Shown: piece after piece, positions 46,199 to 54,736 of the stretch
How the letters are laid out: the number at the start of each line of letters is the position of its first letter
Position numbering within the stretch: the stretch's first letter is position 1
Assembly: GCF_002302635.1 (NCBI RefSeq)
Contig: NZ_CP022387.1
Span: 1,736,001-1,800,000 of the forward strand
Source: Capnocytophaga stomatis
GTDB lineage: Bacteria; Bacteroidota; Bacteroidia; Flavobacteriales; Flavobacteriaceae
DNA length: 64,000 bases
Reading direction: 5' to 3'
Program-made: the position numbers and the translations under genes
Notes under the pieces: generated by a model
Databases searched by the model: none
What the model was told of the DNA's origin: nothing
The model's input: only the letters and a program-made list of their open reading frames with translations

Positions 46199-46975
46199 CT
46201 ATTTTTGATTCTGGTAGAGCCAAGACAGAAAATCGGGCATATTGAAGGCGGGATGCCAACTATTATGACCCACGCCATAAAATTCGATGTATTCGACATT
46301 TTTGCCTGTTTTCTTCAAAGCTTTGTAGGCATTTCTGGAGAAATTAACAGGAACGACCTGGTCACTATCTCCGTGATAAATACGGAATTGGGTATTGGTT
46401 TTTAGATGCTTCAGTCGTTCGGGGTTTACAGCTCCGCAGATGGGGATAGCAGCTGCAAATTTGTCAGGCAAACGACAAACCAAATCAAAAGTAGCCATCG
46501 CTCCCATTGATAACCCAACTACGTAAATGCGTTTTTCGTCCACAGGGTTCTTTTCGGTGAAGTCATTTAAAAGTTCTATGACAAGTTTCATCTGTGAAGT
46601 AATGGGAGGATTTTCAGAAAACAGAGCGGAGCTGTCAAATCCTTGTTCCGGTCGCTTTTCAATTGACCAGTAAAAATTATTCGGGCATTGGGGGAACAAA
46701 ACAAATGATGGATATTTGTCTCGGTTTAACGGATTGGAGAACATCGTTCCGCCGTGAAGAAGCTGGCTTTCATTGTCTTTGCCTCTTTCGCCCGCACCGT
46801 GCAAGAATAACACCAACGGATATTTTCTGTTTTTTTCCAAATTTTCAGGAATTAACCGCCTGTACTTTAACGAGTCTTTAGTGCTGCCGATGAATATCTC
46901 TTTTGAAAAGGCTTCATTTTGAGCAAAAAATGATGTAGGCATAATTAAAAGTAATATTAATACGTGAAGTTTCAT
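46199..46975 (-). CDS. Exported esterase/phospholipase-like alpha/beta hydrolase
   Basis: 258 residues. The signal peptide ends near SFFAQ. The hydrolase fold shows LFLHGAGERG (oxyanion), nucleophile GLSMGAM (serine near 155), Asp in YHGDSDQVVP, and His in GVGHNSWHPAF. The pattern resembles the PHB depolymerase / feruloyl esterase and phospholipase/carboxylesterase branch. It works in the periplasm or outside the cell; the substrate is unknown. A candidate -7 element TATTTTTG (complement of 47026-47033) is upstream, close to the IS copy. Confidence 0.85.
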   Translation of the reverse strand: MKLHVLILLLIMPTSFFAQNEAFSKEIFIGSTKDSLKYRRLIPENLEKNRKYPLVLFLHGAGERGKDNESQLLHGGTMFSNPLNRDKYPSFVLFPQCPNNFYWSIEKRPEQGFDSSALFSENPPITSQMKLVIELLNDFTEKNPVDEKRIYVVGLSMGAMATFDLVCRLPDKFAAAIPICGAVNPERLKHLKTNTQFRIYHGDSDQVVPVNFSRNAYKALKKTGKNVEYIEFYGVGHNSWHPAFNMPDFLSWLYQNQK

Positions 46976-47086
46976 ACGAATTGTTTTTAGTAATTATCTC
47001 TTGTTTTACACGTTCTCACGCCCCACAAAAATAAAAAATATTTCATAATAATTAATATGAGAAACATAAATAAATTAGTAGATTTT

Positions 47087-48233
47087 TAGGTCAAACGCAT
47101 GAAAAATTTTGGATAATATCTTTTAAGTAATCTGTATTGTAGGCGGCTTTGAGTCTTCGTTTCTTTAAGCTTAATTTATCTTTTTGATTTTTAATCATTT
47201 GTAAGGCTAATTTCCGCAGAGCAGATAGGTTTTCAGCCGAAAATCCTGCTCTGGCTCGGCACGAATCCTCCCGAAATGTTACATCCAAATGCCAATGCAA
47301 TTTATTCTCAATCCCCCAATGCCCACGAACTAATTCATTGAAATAATCCGCAGATAAGCCCTCTTCACTGCTGATGTAATACCTCGTTTCTTTCTGAATA
47401 TCAGCACCTAAATGCCTTTCAGATTCAATTTGAATCAGGGTTTTCAACCCCGCCCAAACCGATAAATTTTCATCAAGCAACACATCTTTCGCTTGTAAAA
47501 TACGGCATTTACGAGTTTCAAATCGAGACGAAGAATATTCCCATTCTTCTGAAAAACAATCACTTGACCTGGCTTTAAATCCGCAGACCACATCCTCAAA
47601 TAATTCTGATTGATTCGATTTTAAAGACAGTAAATAATGCCCTTTTTTCGCCATAATTACAGATGCTATTTCTTTCTGACAGCCCATCGCATCAATGCTA
47701 ACTACCGCATTTTCAATATCTAAACTATTGATGATTTCAGGAATAGCCGTTATTTCATTGGATTTGTCTGCTACTTTTTTCTGTCCGATGCAAAGTTCGT
47801 TTTCGCTCACCCAAGCATTTACAATGTAAAGCCCTGTATTTCCACGACTTCTAGGATTTACACCTTTAATCTTTTTACCATCAATGCAAATTTGTTTTTC
47901 GCCAAGCGTGTCCAAAATGGCTTTACCACAATCCATTAAGCATTTGTTTAAAACGCTAGTATCCAGCGAACTAAAAACTCGATTAAAGGTATCGTGGGAG
48001 GGTACTCCGTTGGGAAGCTTACAATATTCACGCACAAAATCAGGGTGATTTTCAGCAAATAATACCATATCTTCGTAGTCTTCGCCGTTGCTCAAATAGG
48101 TGAAAAGCCCAATGAGAAGTATGTCAGAAAGAAGATGATTGCATTTGTTCACCATACGAAAATCCTCAATGTCAGAAAAATAACTCACTAAATCCATAAA
48201 AACAAAAATATTAAATTTCGTGCGTTTGACCTA
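47087..48233 (-). mobile_element. ISAs1-family insertion sequence, copy 1
   Basis: 1147 bp. Ends are imperfect inverted repeats beginning TAGGTCAAACGCA. It is flanked by the direct repeat GTAGATTTT (47078-47086 and 48234-48242), a 9-bp target duplication. Encodes one intact transposase, identical to that of copy 2. The insertion lies 56 bases before the -33 element of the OMP gene. Confidence 0.93.
47091..48197 (-). CDS. ISAs1 family transposase
   Basis: 368 residues, intact. N-terminal DDE-associated domain with LPNGVPSHDTFNRVFS. The catalytic acidic residues lie in ICIDGKKIKG, VSIDAMGCQKEIA and HWGIENKLHWHLDV. VADKSNEITAIPEI is a family hallmark of ISAs1. The stop codon lies inside the terminal inverted repeat. 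Predicted active; 100% identical to copy 2 at the protein level. Confidence 0.96.
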   Translation of the reverse strand: MDLVSYFSDIEDFRMVNKCNHLLSDILLIGLFTYLSNGEDYEDMVLFAENHPDFVREYCKLPNGVPSHDTFNRVFSSLDTSVLNKCLMDCGKAILDTLGEKQICIDGKKIKGVNPRSRGNTGLYIVNAWVSENELCIGQKKVADKSNEITAIPEIINSLDIENAVVSIDAMGCQKEIASVIMAKKGHYLLSLKSNQSELFEDVVCGFKARSSDCFSEEWEYSSSRFETRKCRILQAKDVLLDENLSVWAGLKTLIQIESERHLGADIQKETRYYISSEEGLSADYFNELVRGHWGIENKLHWHLDVTFREDSCRARAGFSAENLSALRKLALQMIKNQKDKLSLKKRRLKAAYNTDYLKDIIQNFSCV

Positions 48234-48298
48234 GTAGATTTTCGCAAGGTAACAGATGAAAAAAAATAACCATATGGCGTAATTTTTTCAAAAAAGTT

Positions 48299-48328
48299 TT
48301 GGTTTTTTCAAAAAAATGTGTATCTTTG
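48299..48328 (+). promoter_or_regulatory. Promoter of the OMP gene
   Basis: TTG at 48299-48301, a 19-base spacer, TATCTTTG at 48321-48328. The ATG is at 48358. Confidence 0.8.
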
Positions 48329-48357
48329 CCTTCGTAAACGATAAAATTATTAACATA

Positions 48358-48927
48358 ATGAAGAAATTTATTTTAGGAGTTGCTCTAGTTTTAGGAGCGG
48401 TTGTTTTTAACAATGCAAATGCACAAATCCAAAAAGGAAACTGGATGGTAGGTGGTCAGGTAGCGGATATGCAATTCACTAACGGATTGAATATTCTTTT
48501 GACTCCTCAGGCTGGTTATTTTGTGGCAGATAACTTCGTAGTAGGTGGGCTTGTAGGTTTAGGAGTTTCTAAAACAAAAGGTTCAAGCGATACGCAAACT
48601 AACTGGAATGTAGGTGCTTTCGGTCGTTACTACGTAGGTAAAGATTATGTAAATCTTTTGAAAAACGGACGTTTCTTCGGAGAGGGAAGTTTTGGATTTG
48701 GAGGGAGAAACTCTAGTTCAGGAAGTACAACAAATGGAATGGATTTGGGAGTAGGAGCTGGTTATGCTTATTTCATCACTCGTAACGTGAGTTTGGATGC
48801 AATGCTTAAATTCAATGCTGTTGTAGGTGGAGGAAACACAAGCGGACAAGGAGATTTAGGACTAAGAATTGGTTTCCAAATATTCCTTCCAACTTCAAAA
48901 GTAAAAGCTGCTTTGAACGATAAGTAG
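48358..48927 (+). CDS. Small outer-membrane beta-barrel protein
   Basis: 189 residues. The signal peptide ends near ANAQ. Alternating hydrophobic and glycine-rich strands follow (about eight), closing with LGLRIGFQIFLP. It fits the OmpA-like/porin-type beta-barrel family of Bacteroidota; no periplasmic domain. The ATG at 48358 is chosen because the promoter lies directly upstream, inside any longer frame. The role is structural or transport; unknown. Confidence 0.85.
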   Translation: MKKFILGVALVLGAVVFNNANAQIQKGNWMVGGQVADMQFTNGLNILLTPQAGYFVADNFVVGGLVGLGVSKTKGSSDTQTNWNVGAFGRYYVGKDYVNLLKNGRFFGEGSFGFGGRNSSSGSTTNGMDLGVGAGYAYFITRNVSLDAMLKFNAVVGGGNTSGQGDLGLRIGFQIFLPTSKVKAALNDK

Positions 48928-48967
48928 TAGTTGATTTTCAGTCTGAAAAGAATAACTGAAAGTATAA

Positions 48968-49005
48968 AAAAATCGCTCGATTAATCATTTAATCAAGCGA
49001 TTTTT
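48968..49005. terminator. Bidirectional terminator OMP / GHMP kinase
   Basis: 17-base arms with one mismatch (AAAAATCGCT with AGCGATTTTT, then GATTAA with TTAATC), 4-base loop. Confidence 0.85.
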
Positions 49006-49019
49006 ATTTTGTAGTCAAT

Positions 49020-49916
49020 TTACGACAGAATCATTTCGCTGTACGGAATAATCGTTGAAAAACCTTTAGCTGAAAAATAATTTTTCACATACGATGGCTC
49101 ACCCACTGCAAGCACGAAATCTCCGCCCCAAGCTCCCAAGCTTTTTATTGTGCCTTCAAAATAAGGAAATTCCAAACTTTTAACAGTAGGAATGTCGAGA
49201 AACTCAGCTAAGATTTCTTCGTGTTGTTCCAATAAATAACAAAATTCTTTTTCGGAAGGAAATCGTAAAAGCTCTTCGGTAATTTCCGTAAGTTGAGAGC
49301 AGAGTTTTGCTTTACCTTTCTTGATGATTCTGTAATGAGCAATACCTTCTTTACTATTTTGTTTTTTATTTAAATGTATGAAAAATAGTTTGTTACTAAA
49401 AGGAAGGTTGAAATTTACAGGATAAGTTTTTGGTTTTCCTTCGTCTAACTTGTACAAAATGGGAGTGTTGTGTTTTGCACAGGCGATATCGTATCCGCTT
49501 CCTCCAAAACTTCTGAATAACAACTCAAACGGACAAACTCCCGCCCATTGTGCGATGTTGTTAATCAGCGTGGAAGAAGAGCCCAATCCCCAATTCCGTT
49601 CAAATTCCAAATGCGTTTCAACCAAACAATTATTCATTTTTTCTGAAAACGAAGGATTCATTTCGCTCGCTACATTCAAAATTTTCTTTAAAGTATCAAC
49701 AATTGGAATAAATTTGTCATTATTCGTTTTCAAGTTTTGGGTTTCGAACCAAATTTTATTGTGAACGTCGTAGCTTTTCCAAGTAAAATCGTCTTTTTGC
49801 GGGATGATGTTTAATGTTTGTCCTTGTTTTGTGGGCAAGGCGAGGCTCAAAGCTCCGTCCAAAACGGCATATTCACCTGTAATTAAAAGCTTTCCGTTAC
49901 TGCGATATGTTTCCAT
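49020..49916 (-). CDS. GYDIA family GHMP kinase (mevalonate-kinase-like)
   Basis: 298 residues. The GHMP phosphate loop is GLGSSST (110-116), and GGSGYDIACA (138-147) gives the family its name. The first residues (GKLLITGEYAVLDGA) match mevalonate or phosphomevalonate kinases. The group probably phosphorylates an isoprenoid precursor, but the reaction is not proven. No other mevalonate gene is in the window. Cytosolic; transcribed alone. Confidence 0.88.
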   Translation of the reverse strand: METYRSNGKLLITGEYAVLDGALSLALPTKQGQTLNIIPQKDDFTWKSYDVHNKIWFETQNLKTNNDKFIPIVDTLKKILNVASEMNPSFSEKMNNCLVETHLEFERNWGLGSSSTLINNIAQWAGVCPFELLFRSFGGSGYDIACAKHNTPILYKLDEGKPKTYPVNFNLPFSNKLFFIHLNKKQNSKEGIAHYRIIKKGKAKLCSQLTEITEELLRFPSEKEFCYLLEQHEEILAEFLDIPTVKSLEFPYFEGTIKSLGAWGGDFVLAVGEPSYVKNYFSAKGFSTIIPYSEMILS

Positions 49917-50110
49917 TTTTTAGAGAATTTTGTTGATTTGAAGTTCTCAAACTTTTTAAAATTGCGATTTTTTTGTACTTTTGTTGCCTTGTATTCCACA
50001 AATATATAAAATACACGGAATATAATACTTTTTAAAGCTATGTATTGTGCTTCTTTTTATTTAATAAATTGATTATTAATTAGGAAGAAAGTAGTGAAAA
50101 ATGCGTTTTT

Positions 50111-51160
50111 ATGAAAGATAATTTGATAAAAGTAGGAATCTCCATTGGTGATATGAATGGAGTGGGATTGGAAATAATTCTCAAAACATTTGAAGATTCA
50201 AAAATGTTGGAGTTGTGCACGCCAATTATTTTTGCGTCGAACAAAACGGTTTCTTTTCAGCGTAAACATTTCGATATAAATACGAATTTTCAAGGGATTG
50301 ACAAAATTGAAAGTACAATTCCTGGGAAACTTAATGTGCTGAATTGCTGGAAAGAATCACCAAATGTAACCTTTGGGCAAGTCACAGAAGATGGAGGAAA
50401 ATATGCTTTTATTTCTTTGAAAAAATCCGTTGAAGCCTTAAAAGAAGGCTTGATAGATGTGTTGGTGACAGCTCCAATCAACAAAAATAATATTCAGTCA
50501 GAGGAATTTAGCTTCCCCGGGCATACGGATTATTTGGCTAAAGAATTGGAGGGACAAAGTTTGATGTTTATGGTAAGCGAGGGGCTTAGAGTAGGGCTTT
50601 TTACCGACCACGTTCCGCTTAAAGATGTTAGTTCGCATATTACAGAAAATTTGATTTTCAGTAAAATACGCTTGATGAATGAATCACTCCGAAAAGATTT
50701 CTGTTTGCAACGTCCTAAAATTGCCGTATTGGGGCTTAATCCTCATTGTGGCGATGGGGGGGTGATTGGCTCGGAAGACGATGAGATTATTCGTCCTGCG
50801 TTGAGAAAATTATTTGATGAAGGTGTTTTGGTTTTTGGACCATTTTCTGCTGATAGTTTTTTTGCTACAAAAAATTATTGTAATTACGATGCGGTAATAG
50901 CGCCTTATCACGACCAAGGACTGATTCCTTTTAAAACGCTATCTTTCGGGAATGGAGTGAATTACACGGCAGGACTTAGCAAAGTACGTACCTCGCCCGA
51001 CCACGGAACAGCATACGAGATTGCCGGTAAAGGAATTGCCGATGCCGATTCGTTCCGACACGCAGTTTTTATGGCAATAGACGTTTTTAAAAACAGACTT
51101 GAATATGATTCATTGACCGAAAATCCTCTAAAAACAAAAGTTTTAGAAGCAGAAAAATAA
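50111..51160 (+). CDS. pdxA: 4-hydroxythreonine-4-phosphate dehydrogenase
   Basis: 349 residues. The three metal-ligand histidines appear in FPGHTDYLA, LNPHCGDGG and APYHDQGLIPFK. PdxA oxidises 4-phosphohydroxy-L-threonine in pyridoxal phosphate synthesis. A -7 element TACTTTTG (49976-49983) lies about 127 bases upstream, so the leader may be long. Transcribed alone; followed by a perfect 18-bp terminator stem. Confidence 0.95.
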   Translation: MKDNLIKVGISIGDMNGVGLEIILKTFEDSKMLELCTPIIFASNKTVSFQRKHFDINTNFQGIDKIESTIPGKLNVLNCWKESPNVTFGQVTEDGGKYAFISLKKSVEALKEGLIDVLVTAPINKNNIQSEEFSFPGHTDYLAKELEGQSLMFMVSEGLRVGLFTDHVPLKDVSSHITENLIFSKIRLMNESLRKDFCLQRPKIAVLGLNPHCGDGGVIGSEDDEIIRPALRKLFDEGVLVFGPFSADSFFATKNYCNYDAVIAPYHDQGLIPFKTLSFGNGVNYTAGLSKVRTSPDHGTAYEIAGKGIADADSFRHAVFMAIDVFKNRLEYDSLTENPLKTKVLEAEK

Positions 51161-51181
51161 TATATTGATTTTTTTGTTCAT

Positions 51182-51223
51182 AAAACTGAAAAACACGACT
51201 CAACTGTCGTGTTTTTCAGTTTT
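51182..51223. terminator. Terminator of pdxA
   Basis: Perfect 18-bp stem (51182-51199 with 51206-51223), 6-base loop, A and T runs. Confidence 0.88.
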
Positions 51224-51267
51224 GATGTCAATTGTATTGGAAAATAGGCTCGAAATAACGTCTTTTC

Positions 51268-51717
51268 TTACTTTACCAAGAAATAATTTTCAATTTTTAC
51301 TCCATCTACTTTTATTTCTTTTAATTCAGCAACAGGACAACAACCGTTGCGACTAACCATTTCTCCTTCCACTTCTATTTTATACGTTTTTGAAGCGTTT
51401 TTAAGATAAAGAGTTTCTTTCTTACCTGTATAAATGTCATTTTTATAATCAAGATGAGTTCCCACAGAAAGGTATTTTTCCTGTAAGAGTAAATAAATCT
51501 GTTCTACTGTGTATTCTTTCTTTACATTACCATTCAAGCGGTATAAAGAAACGTTTTTTGTGTCAAACTTACCTTCTGAATTCAAAAATTCTTTGTAGGA
51601 TTCGGAATTTTTGTTTATGTATAAGTTAAAAACGGGAGGGGGAGAACAACATTCATTGCTTTCTTCGCGACAGGCTAACGCTATCAGAGATAAACCTAAA
51701 AATAAAACTTTTTTCAT
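51268..51717 (-). CDS. Hypothetical lipoprotein
   Basis: 149 residues. Lipoprotein signal with lipobox ALAC (C16), then a Cys pair (NECCSPPP) near the N-terminus and another (NGCCPVAE) near the end, suggesting a disulfide-stabilised domain. No family recognised. Transcribed alone between the pdxA terminator and the atp region. Confidence 0.7.
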   Translation of the reverse strand: MKKVLFLGLSLIALACREESNECCSPPPVFNLYINKNSESYKEFLNSEGKFDTKNVSLYRLNGNVKKEYTVEQIYLLLQEKYLSVGTHLDYKNDIYTGKKETLYLKNASKTYKIEVEGEMVSRNGCCPVAELKEIKVDGVKIENYFLVK

Positions 51718-52188
51718 AACGATGTTCTTTTAGTGAATATTTTTATTGTACAGTTTTCGAATAAAAATTAGTTAGATATAAATTTTTATGAATTATTTCA
51801 CTTTCCATCTTTTCCTGAATTCTATAAACTTATTTGCGTTTCAAAATGAAAAACAAAAAGTTGGACATTTTATTGTTCTTGAAATGTGAAATAGCTATAA
51901 ATGATTTGATTACAAAGGTGTGAAAAGAAAATGAAGAAATCAAGAAAAATAAAAAAATTAACATTTCTGAATTAAGTAAGTTTTTAGCTTGTGGATGTGG
52001 GTTTTAAGAATTTAGATACAATGATGGCTTTATTTTTATATTGTTATTAAAAGATTGATTATGTGTGTTTTATGAAAAATAATAAATTAGACTTAAAAAA
52101 AACGTTGTAAAAATTTTCTTAATTACAATTGAAAATGTAAATTTGCCGAATTAAGAAAAATATTGTATTGTACTTTTATTAAAACATA
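51718..52188. other. Intergenic region before the atp operon
   Basis: AT-rich. A -7 element TAAATTTG (52138-52145) lies about 43 bases before atpB; the -33 TTG is not well spaced. No gene or strong hairpin seen. Confidence 0.5.
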
Positions 52189-53259
52189 ATGATAACAAGG
52201 AACATAATTCAACATTTCGTTTTATCTTTATTATTTTTTCTGCCTTTTCAAGGATTTTCTGCTGAAACTAAGGAAGGGGAAGCTTTCGATCCTGTAGGGA
52301 TGATTATGCATCACATTGGTGATTCGCACGAATTTCATATCTATGGTGCGGGAGAGTCTTCGGTTTCATTGCCACTTCCGGTTATTCTTTGGACGGAAAA
52401 CGGGTTAGTAACGTTTATGTCAAGTGAGTTTCATCACGATAATGAAGGTAAAGTGGTGGTTGAGCGTGACGGAATGAAATTCGCTCGTTTTCACGAAGAA
52501 ATTTTCTATACAGATGCTGACGGGACGCTTAGTTTTGATGAAAGTGGTCACGTGACTAACAATCGTCCGTGGAATTTTTCAATTACAAAGAACGTACTTT
52601 CACTAATTATTGTTTCGCTGTTATTGTTGGCGGTTTTTATCCCAATGGCAAATTCTTACAAAAAGAATCAAAGAGCTCCAAAAGGCGTTGCTGCTTTTTT
52701 AGAGCCGATAGTTCTTTTTGTGCGTGACGATATTGCTATTCCTCAAATAGGAGAGAAGAAACACACTCGTTATATGCCGTATTTATTGACGATTTTCTTC
52801 TTGATTTGGTTCGGAAATCTTTTTGGATTGATTCCTTTCTTCCCATTTGCAAGTACTTTAACTAATGACATATTGTTTACCGGTTTCTTGGCGGTAGTAA
52901 CGTTTTTAATAACATTGTTCAGCAGTAATAAGAATTATTGGAAACATATTTTTGCTACTCCCGGCGTTCCGGTTTGGTTATCGCCAATTATGATTCCTGT
53001 TGAGATTTTGGGAATGTTCACAAAGCCATTTGCGTTGATGGTGCGTTTGTTTGCTAATATTACAGCGGGTCACATCATTATTTTGAGTTTGGTGTCTTTG
53101 ATTTTTATATTCAAAACTCTTGCGGTGTCGCCAGTTTCTATTGCTTTTGCTTTATTTATCAATGTATTGGAATTGTTGGTGGCAGTTTTACAAGCTTATG
53201 TGTTTACCTTGTTGTCGGCTTTGTTTATAGGTCAGGCAGTTGAAGAGGAGCATCATTAA
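52189..53259 (+). CDS. atpB: ATP synthase F0 subunit a
   Basis: 356 residues. A signal peptide (to about FSAE) and a His-rich extracytoplasmic segment precede the five-to-six-helix core with the essential arginine in MVRLFANITAGH and the NVLELLVAVLQAYVF helix. It forms the proton half-channels. The long exported N-terminus is usual in Bacteroidota. First gene of atpBEFHAG. Confidence 0.95.
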   Translation: MITRNIIQHFVLSLLFFLPFQGFSAETKEGEAFDPVGMIMHHIGDSHEFHIYGAGESSVSLPLPVILWTENGLVTFMSSEFHHDNEGKVVVERDGMKFARFHEEIFYTDADGTLSFDESGHVTNNRPWNFSITKNVLSLIIVSLLLLAVFIPMANSYKKNQRAPKGVAAFLEPIVLFVRDDIAIPQIGEKKHTRYMPYLLTIFFLIWFGNLFGLIPFFPFASTLTNDILFTGFLAVVTFLITLFSSNKNYWKHIFATPGVPVWLSPIMIPVEILGMFTKPFALMVRLFANITAGHIIILSLVSLIFIFKTLAVSPVSIAFALFINVLELLVAVLQAYVFTLLSALFIGQAVEEEHH

Positions 53260-53321
53260 TAGTTACACAATTTGAAGATTTTTTATAATTATATTTTTTA
53301 TTAACACTTAATTTTTTTATT

Positions 53322-53528
53322 ATGACTTTAGCTTTAGGAGGAATTGGGGCTGCTATTGCAGCTTTAGCAGCAGGTTTCGGTATTGGTAAAATTGGAGCAG
53401 CCGCAATGGAAGGTATTGCTCGTCAGCCAGAAGCAGCTTCAAAAATTCAAACAGCTATGATTATCGCTGCCGCTCTTATCGAGGGTGTTGCCCTTTTTGC
53501 TGTGGTAGTTGCGTTAATCGCGAAGTAA
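53322..53528 (+). CDS. atpE: ATP synthase F0 subunit c
   Basis: 68 residues, a two-helix hairpin with polar loop RQPEA (34-38) and proton-binding E54 in ALIEGVALF. No glutamine in helix 1 and no ES/ET pair after E54, so proton rather than sodium coupling is expected. It forms the multi-copy rotor ring. A terminator-like hairpin follows within the operon. Confidence 0.96.
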   Translation: MTLALGGIGAAIAALAAGFGIGKIGAAAMEGIARQPEAASKIQTAMIIAAALIEGVALFAVVVALIAK

Positions 53529-53538
53529 TTAAAATCAA

Positions 53539-53575
53539 AAATCATCTTGCAACGGTTGGTTGCAAGGTGGTTTTT
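53539..53575 (+). terminator. Terminator-like attenuator between atpE and atpF
   Basis: AAATCATCTTGCAAC (53539-53553) pairs along its full length with 53559-53573, including two G-U pairs, around a 5-base loop; five T end the structure. It lies inside the operon, so it probably causes partial termination or stabilises the 3' end of atpBE mRNA. Confidence 0.65.
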
Positions 53576-53620
53576 ATGTAAAAAAAGAAATCTAATCACT
53601 AAATAAATATTTTTTAAATA

Positions 53621-54112
53621 ATGAACTTTACACATCCTGAAAGTCTCTTGTTTTGGGCAACTTTGATTTTTATCGTTTTGCTCTTTTTGTTGTCAAAATT
53701 CGCTTGGAAACCAATTCTTTCAGCAGTTAAACAACGTGAGGATTCTATCAACAATGCGTTGGAAGCTGCGGAAGAGGCTCGTAAGCAAATGGCTAACTTG
53801 AAAGCCGATAACGAGCGTTTGCTTGCGGAGGCACGTGCAGAGAGAGATGCTATGCTAAAAGAAGCAAAGGAATTGAAAGACAAAATCGTTGCTGAAGCAA
53901 AAGATGAGGCTCAAAAAGAAGGTCAAAAGTTAATCGAACAAGCCAGACAAGCTATTGATTCTGAGAAGAAAGTAGCTGTAGCTCAGTTGAAAGACCAAGT
54001 AGCTTCTCTGTCTATTGAAATTGCTGAAAAAGTAATGAAAAGTGAGCTTTCTGACCAGAAAAAGCAAACTGCCCTGATTGATGAGTATTTAAAAGGAGCT
54101 ACTTTAAATTAA
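53621..54112 (+). CDS. atpF: ATP synthase F0 subunit b
   Basis: 163 residues: one N-terminal membrane helix (about 9-26), then a long charged coiled coil (about 35-150) rich in K, E and A. Forms the peripheral stalk holding delta and alpha. Placed after atpE, as in other atp operons. Confidence 0.96.
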   Translation: MNFTHPESLLFWATLIFIVLLFLLSKFAWKPILSAVKQREDSINNALEAAEEARKQMANLKADNERLLAEARAERDAMLKEAKELKDKIVAEAKDEAQKEGQKLIEQARQAIDSEKKVAVAQLKDQVASLSIEIAEKVMKSELSDQKKQTALIDEYLKGATLN

Positions 54113-54118
54113 GAAACT

Positions 54119-54667
54119 ATGTACGGATTTAGAGCAGCTAACAGATACGCGAAAGCACTTCTGGAATATTCTTTACAGCAAAATTCTGTTGAAAGAGTAT
54201 TTCAGGATATGACATTGATTCACAAAACGATAAATGCAAATAAGGAGTTGAGCCATCTTTTGGATTCTCCTATTGTGAAAACCATTGTGAAGAAAAATGT
54301 TTTGGAAAAAATCTTTGTGGATATATCTCCTGAAGTACGCAGATTGTTCAAATTATTGATTGAAAACAGACGTTTGCCTATTCTAAACCAAATTGCTCAA
54401 AAGTTTATAATTCAGTACAATGAGCATAAAAATAACAAAACGGCAATCGTGACAACCGCAGTTCCTCTTACTGAAAGTATGAGAAACGAGGTGCTTCGTA
54501 AGATTGAGAGTTTGACACAAAATAGAAATATTACTCTTGAAAATAAGGTAGATGAAAGCATTATTGGGGGATTTATTCTTCGTATAGGAGATATTCAATA
54601 CAATGCGAGCGTTTCCTACAAATTGAACAAACTAAAACAAGATTTTCAGGAGAAACTTTTTGTTTAA
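54119..54667 (+). CDS. atpH: ATP synthase F1 subunit delta
   Basis: 182 residues, soluble; the N-terminal helical bundle (RYAKALLEYSLQQN) and C-terminal GGFILRIGDIQYNASV segment are family marks. Connects the peripheral stalk to F1. Six bases after atpF. A small hairpin TTAATTGC/GCAATTAA (54664-54687) overlaps its stop, without a T run. Confidence 0.95.
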   Translation: MYGFRAANRYAKALLEYSLQQNSVERVFQDMTLIHKTINANKELSHLLDSPIVKTIVKKNVLEKIFVDISPEVRRLFKLLIENRRLPILNQIAQKFIIQYNEHKNNKTAIVTTAVPLTESMRNEVLRKIESLTQNRNITLENKVDESIIGGFILRIGDIQYNASVSYKLNKLKQDFQEKLFV

Positions 54668-54736
54668 TTGCAGTATTTCGCAATTAACATTACTAAAAAA
54701 ATGATTTTTTATTATTAAAAGATATAACTTTAAGAA

